Source: Actinomycetes bacterium (GTDB taxonomy: Bacteria > Actinomycetota > Actinomycetes > Mycobacteriales > Mycobacteriaceae). From it: 6,568 nt of DNA. Both the position numbers and the translations under genes were made by a program. A model generated the notes under the pieces. It made no database searches. It saw only the letters and a program-made list of their open reading frames with translations, and had not been told where the DNA came from. The stretch is from positions 1 to 6,568 of the forward strand of contig JAHZJY010000272.1 in assembly GCA_022600695.1 (NCBI GenBank), given 5' to 3'. Shown piece after piece: positions 6,279 through 6,568 of the stretch (the first letter of the stretch is position 1; every line of letters begins with the position of its first letter).

Positions 6279-6473
6279 ATGGCTCAGAACGAAGCGACCC
6301 AGCTCAAGATCACCCAGGTCCGGGGCGCAGTCGGCGCCCGATGGAAACAGCGTGAAAGCCTGCGGACGCTGGGCCTGCGCAAGATCCGACAGTCGGTGGT
6401 CCGCGACGACACCCCGCAGACCCGCGGGTTGATCAAGGTCGTGCATCATCTCGTGGAAGTTGAGGAAGTCTGA
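6279..6473 (+). CDS. rpmD: 50S ribosomal protein L30
   Basis: L30 (uL30) is a small 50S protein; the 64-residue product has the family layout. It opens with a beta strand ([13 protein letters not shown], 7-19), then the signature [21 protein letters not shown] (24-44), with the conserved LGLRK core, and a closing helix and strand, [15 protein letters not shown] (50-64). The first six residues (MAQNEA) precede the usual family start. AAGGA (6263-6267) lies 11 nt upstream inside the end of rpsE. It sits between rpsE and rplO, the standard spc order, with 1-2 nt spacers on both sides. Confidence 0.98.
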   Translation: MAQNEATQLKITQVRGAVGARWKQRESLRTLGLRKIRQSVVRDDTPQTRGLIKVVHHLVEVEEV

Positions 6474-6474
6474 T

Positions 6475-6568
6475 ATGGACCCGATCAAGCTGCACGATCT
6501 GCGCCCGGCCAAGGGCGAGAAGAAGGCCAGGATGCGCGTCGGCCGCGGCGAAGCCTCCAAGGGCAAGA
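6475..6568 (+). CDS. rplO: 50S ribosomal protein L15, N-terminal start only
   Basis: Only the first 31 codons are inside the window: MDPIKLHDLRPAKGEKKARM followed by RVGRGEASKGK. This is the glycine- and lysine-rich N-terminal extension of L15 (uL15), which threads into 23S rRNA during late 50S assembly; KLHDLRPA and RVGRG are typical. The ATG lies 1 nt after the rpmD stop and follows GAGGAAG (6462-6468) at about 6-8 nt spacing. The gene runs off the right edge. The position after rpmD is the conserved spc order. Confidence 0.97.
   Translation, partial: MDPIKLHDLRPAKGEKKARMRVGRGEASKGK

Overview
The window is high-GC actinobacterial DNA, and the protein sequences point to a mycobacterium, most likely a fast-growing Mycolicibacterium-type species. 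From memory, L14, L5, L6, S8 and S5 match their Mycobacterium tuberculosis counterparts closely along their whole length. The order sulfatase, sulfatase-activating enzyme, rplN also resembles the M. tuberculosis Rv0711-Rv0712-Rv0714 neighbourhood. No database search was possible, so the genus is an inference.

Layout. (1) Bases 1-1385 hold the C-terminal part of a long arylsulfatase (AtsA/Rv0711 type). It consists of the end of the alkaline-phosphatase-like catalytic domain and a lectin-like beta-rich tail. (2) Bases 1394-2290 hold a complete formylglycine-generating enzyme (Rv0712 type). This enzyme converts the active-site cysteine of sulfatases to formylglycine, so the pair is an enzyme and its activator in one transcription unit. 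(3) Bases 2291-2587 are non-coding and dense with signals: a perfect 25-bp inverted repeat just after the stop codon, a G-rich tract of helically phased GCG boxes, a likely promoter (TTGCGC, 16 bp, TAGTAT), and a structured leader of about 140 nt with a possible 22-codon upstream ORF. (4) From 2588 to the right edge runs the spc ribosomal-protein operon: rplN, rplX, rplE, rpsZ (zinc-type S14), rpsH, rplF, rplR, rpsE, rpmD and the start of rplO. All genes are on the plus strand with spacings of -4 to 28 nt, except one 141-nt gap before rpsH.

The genes themselves are ordinary. The ribosomal proteins form parts of the 50S (L14, L24, L5, L6, L18, L30, L15) and 30S (S14, S8, S5) subunits, while the sulfatase pair releases or remodels sulfate esters. 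The parts worth a second look are non-coding: the boundary between the two units (2291-2587) and the rpsZ-rpsH gap (4030-4170). Each ends in a short ORF whose stop overlaps the next ribosomal start codon. I saw no mobile element, CRISPR array, tRNA or rRNA, and no convincing minus-strand gene.
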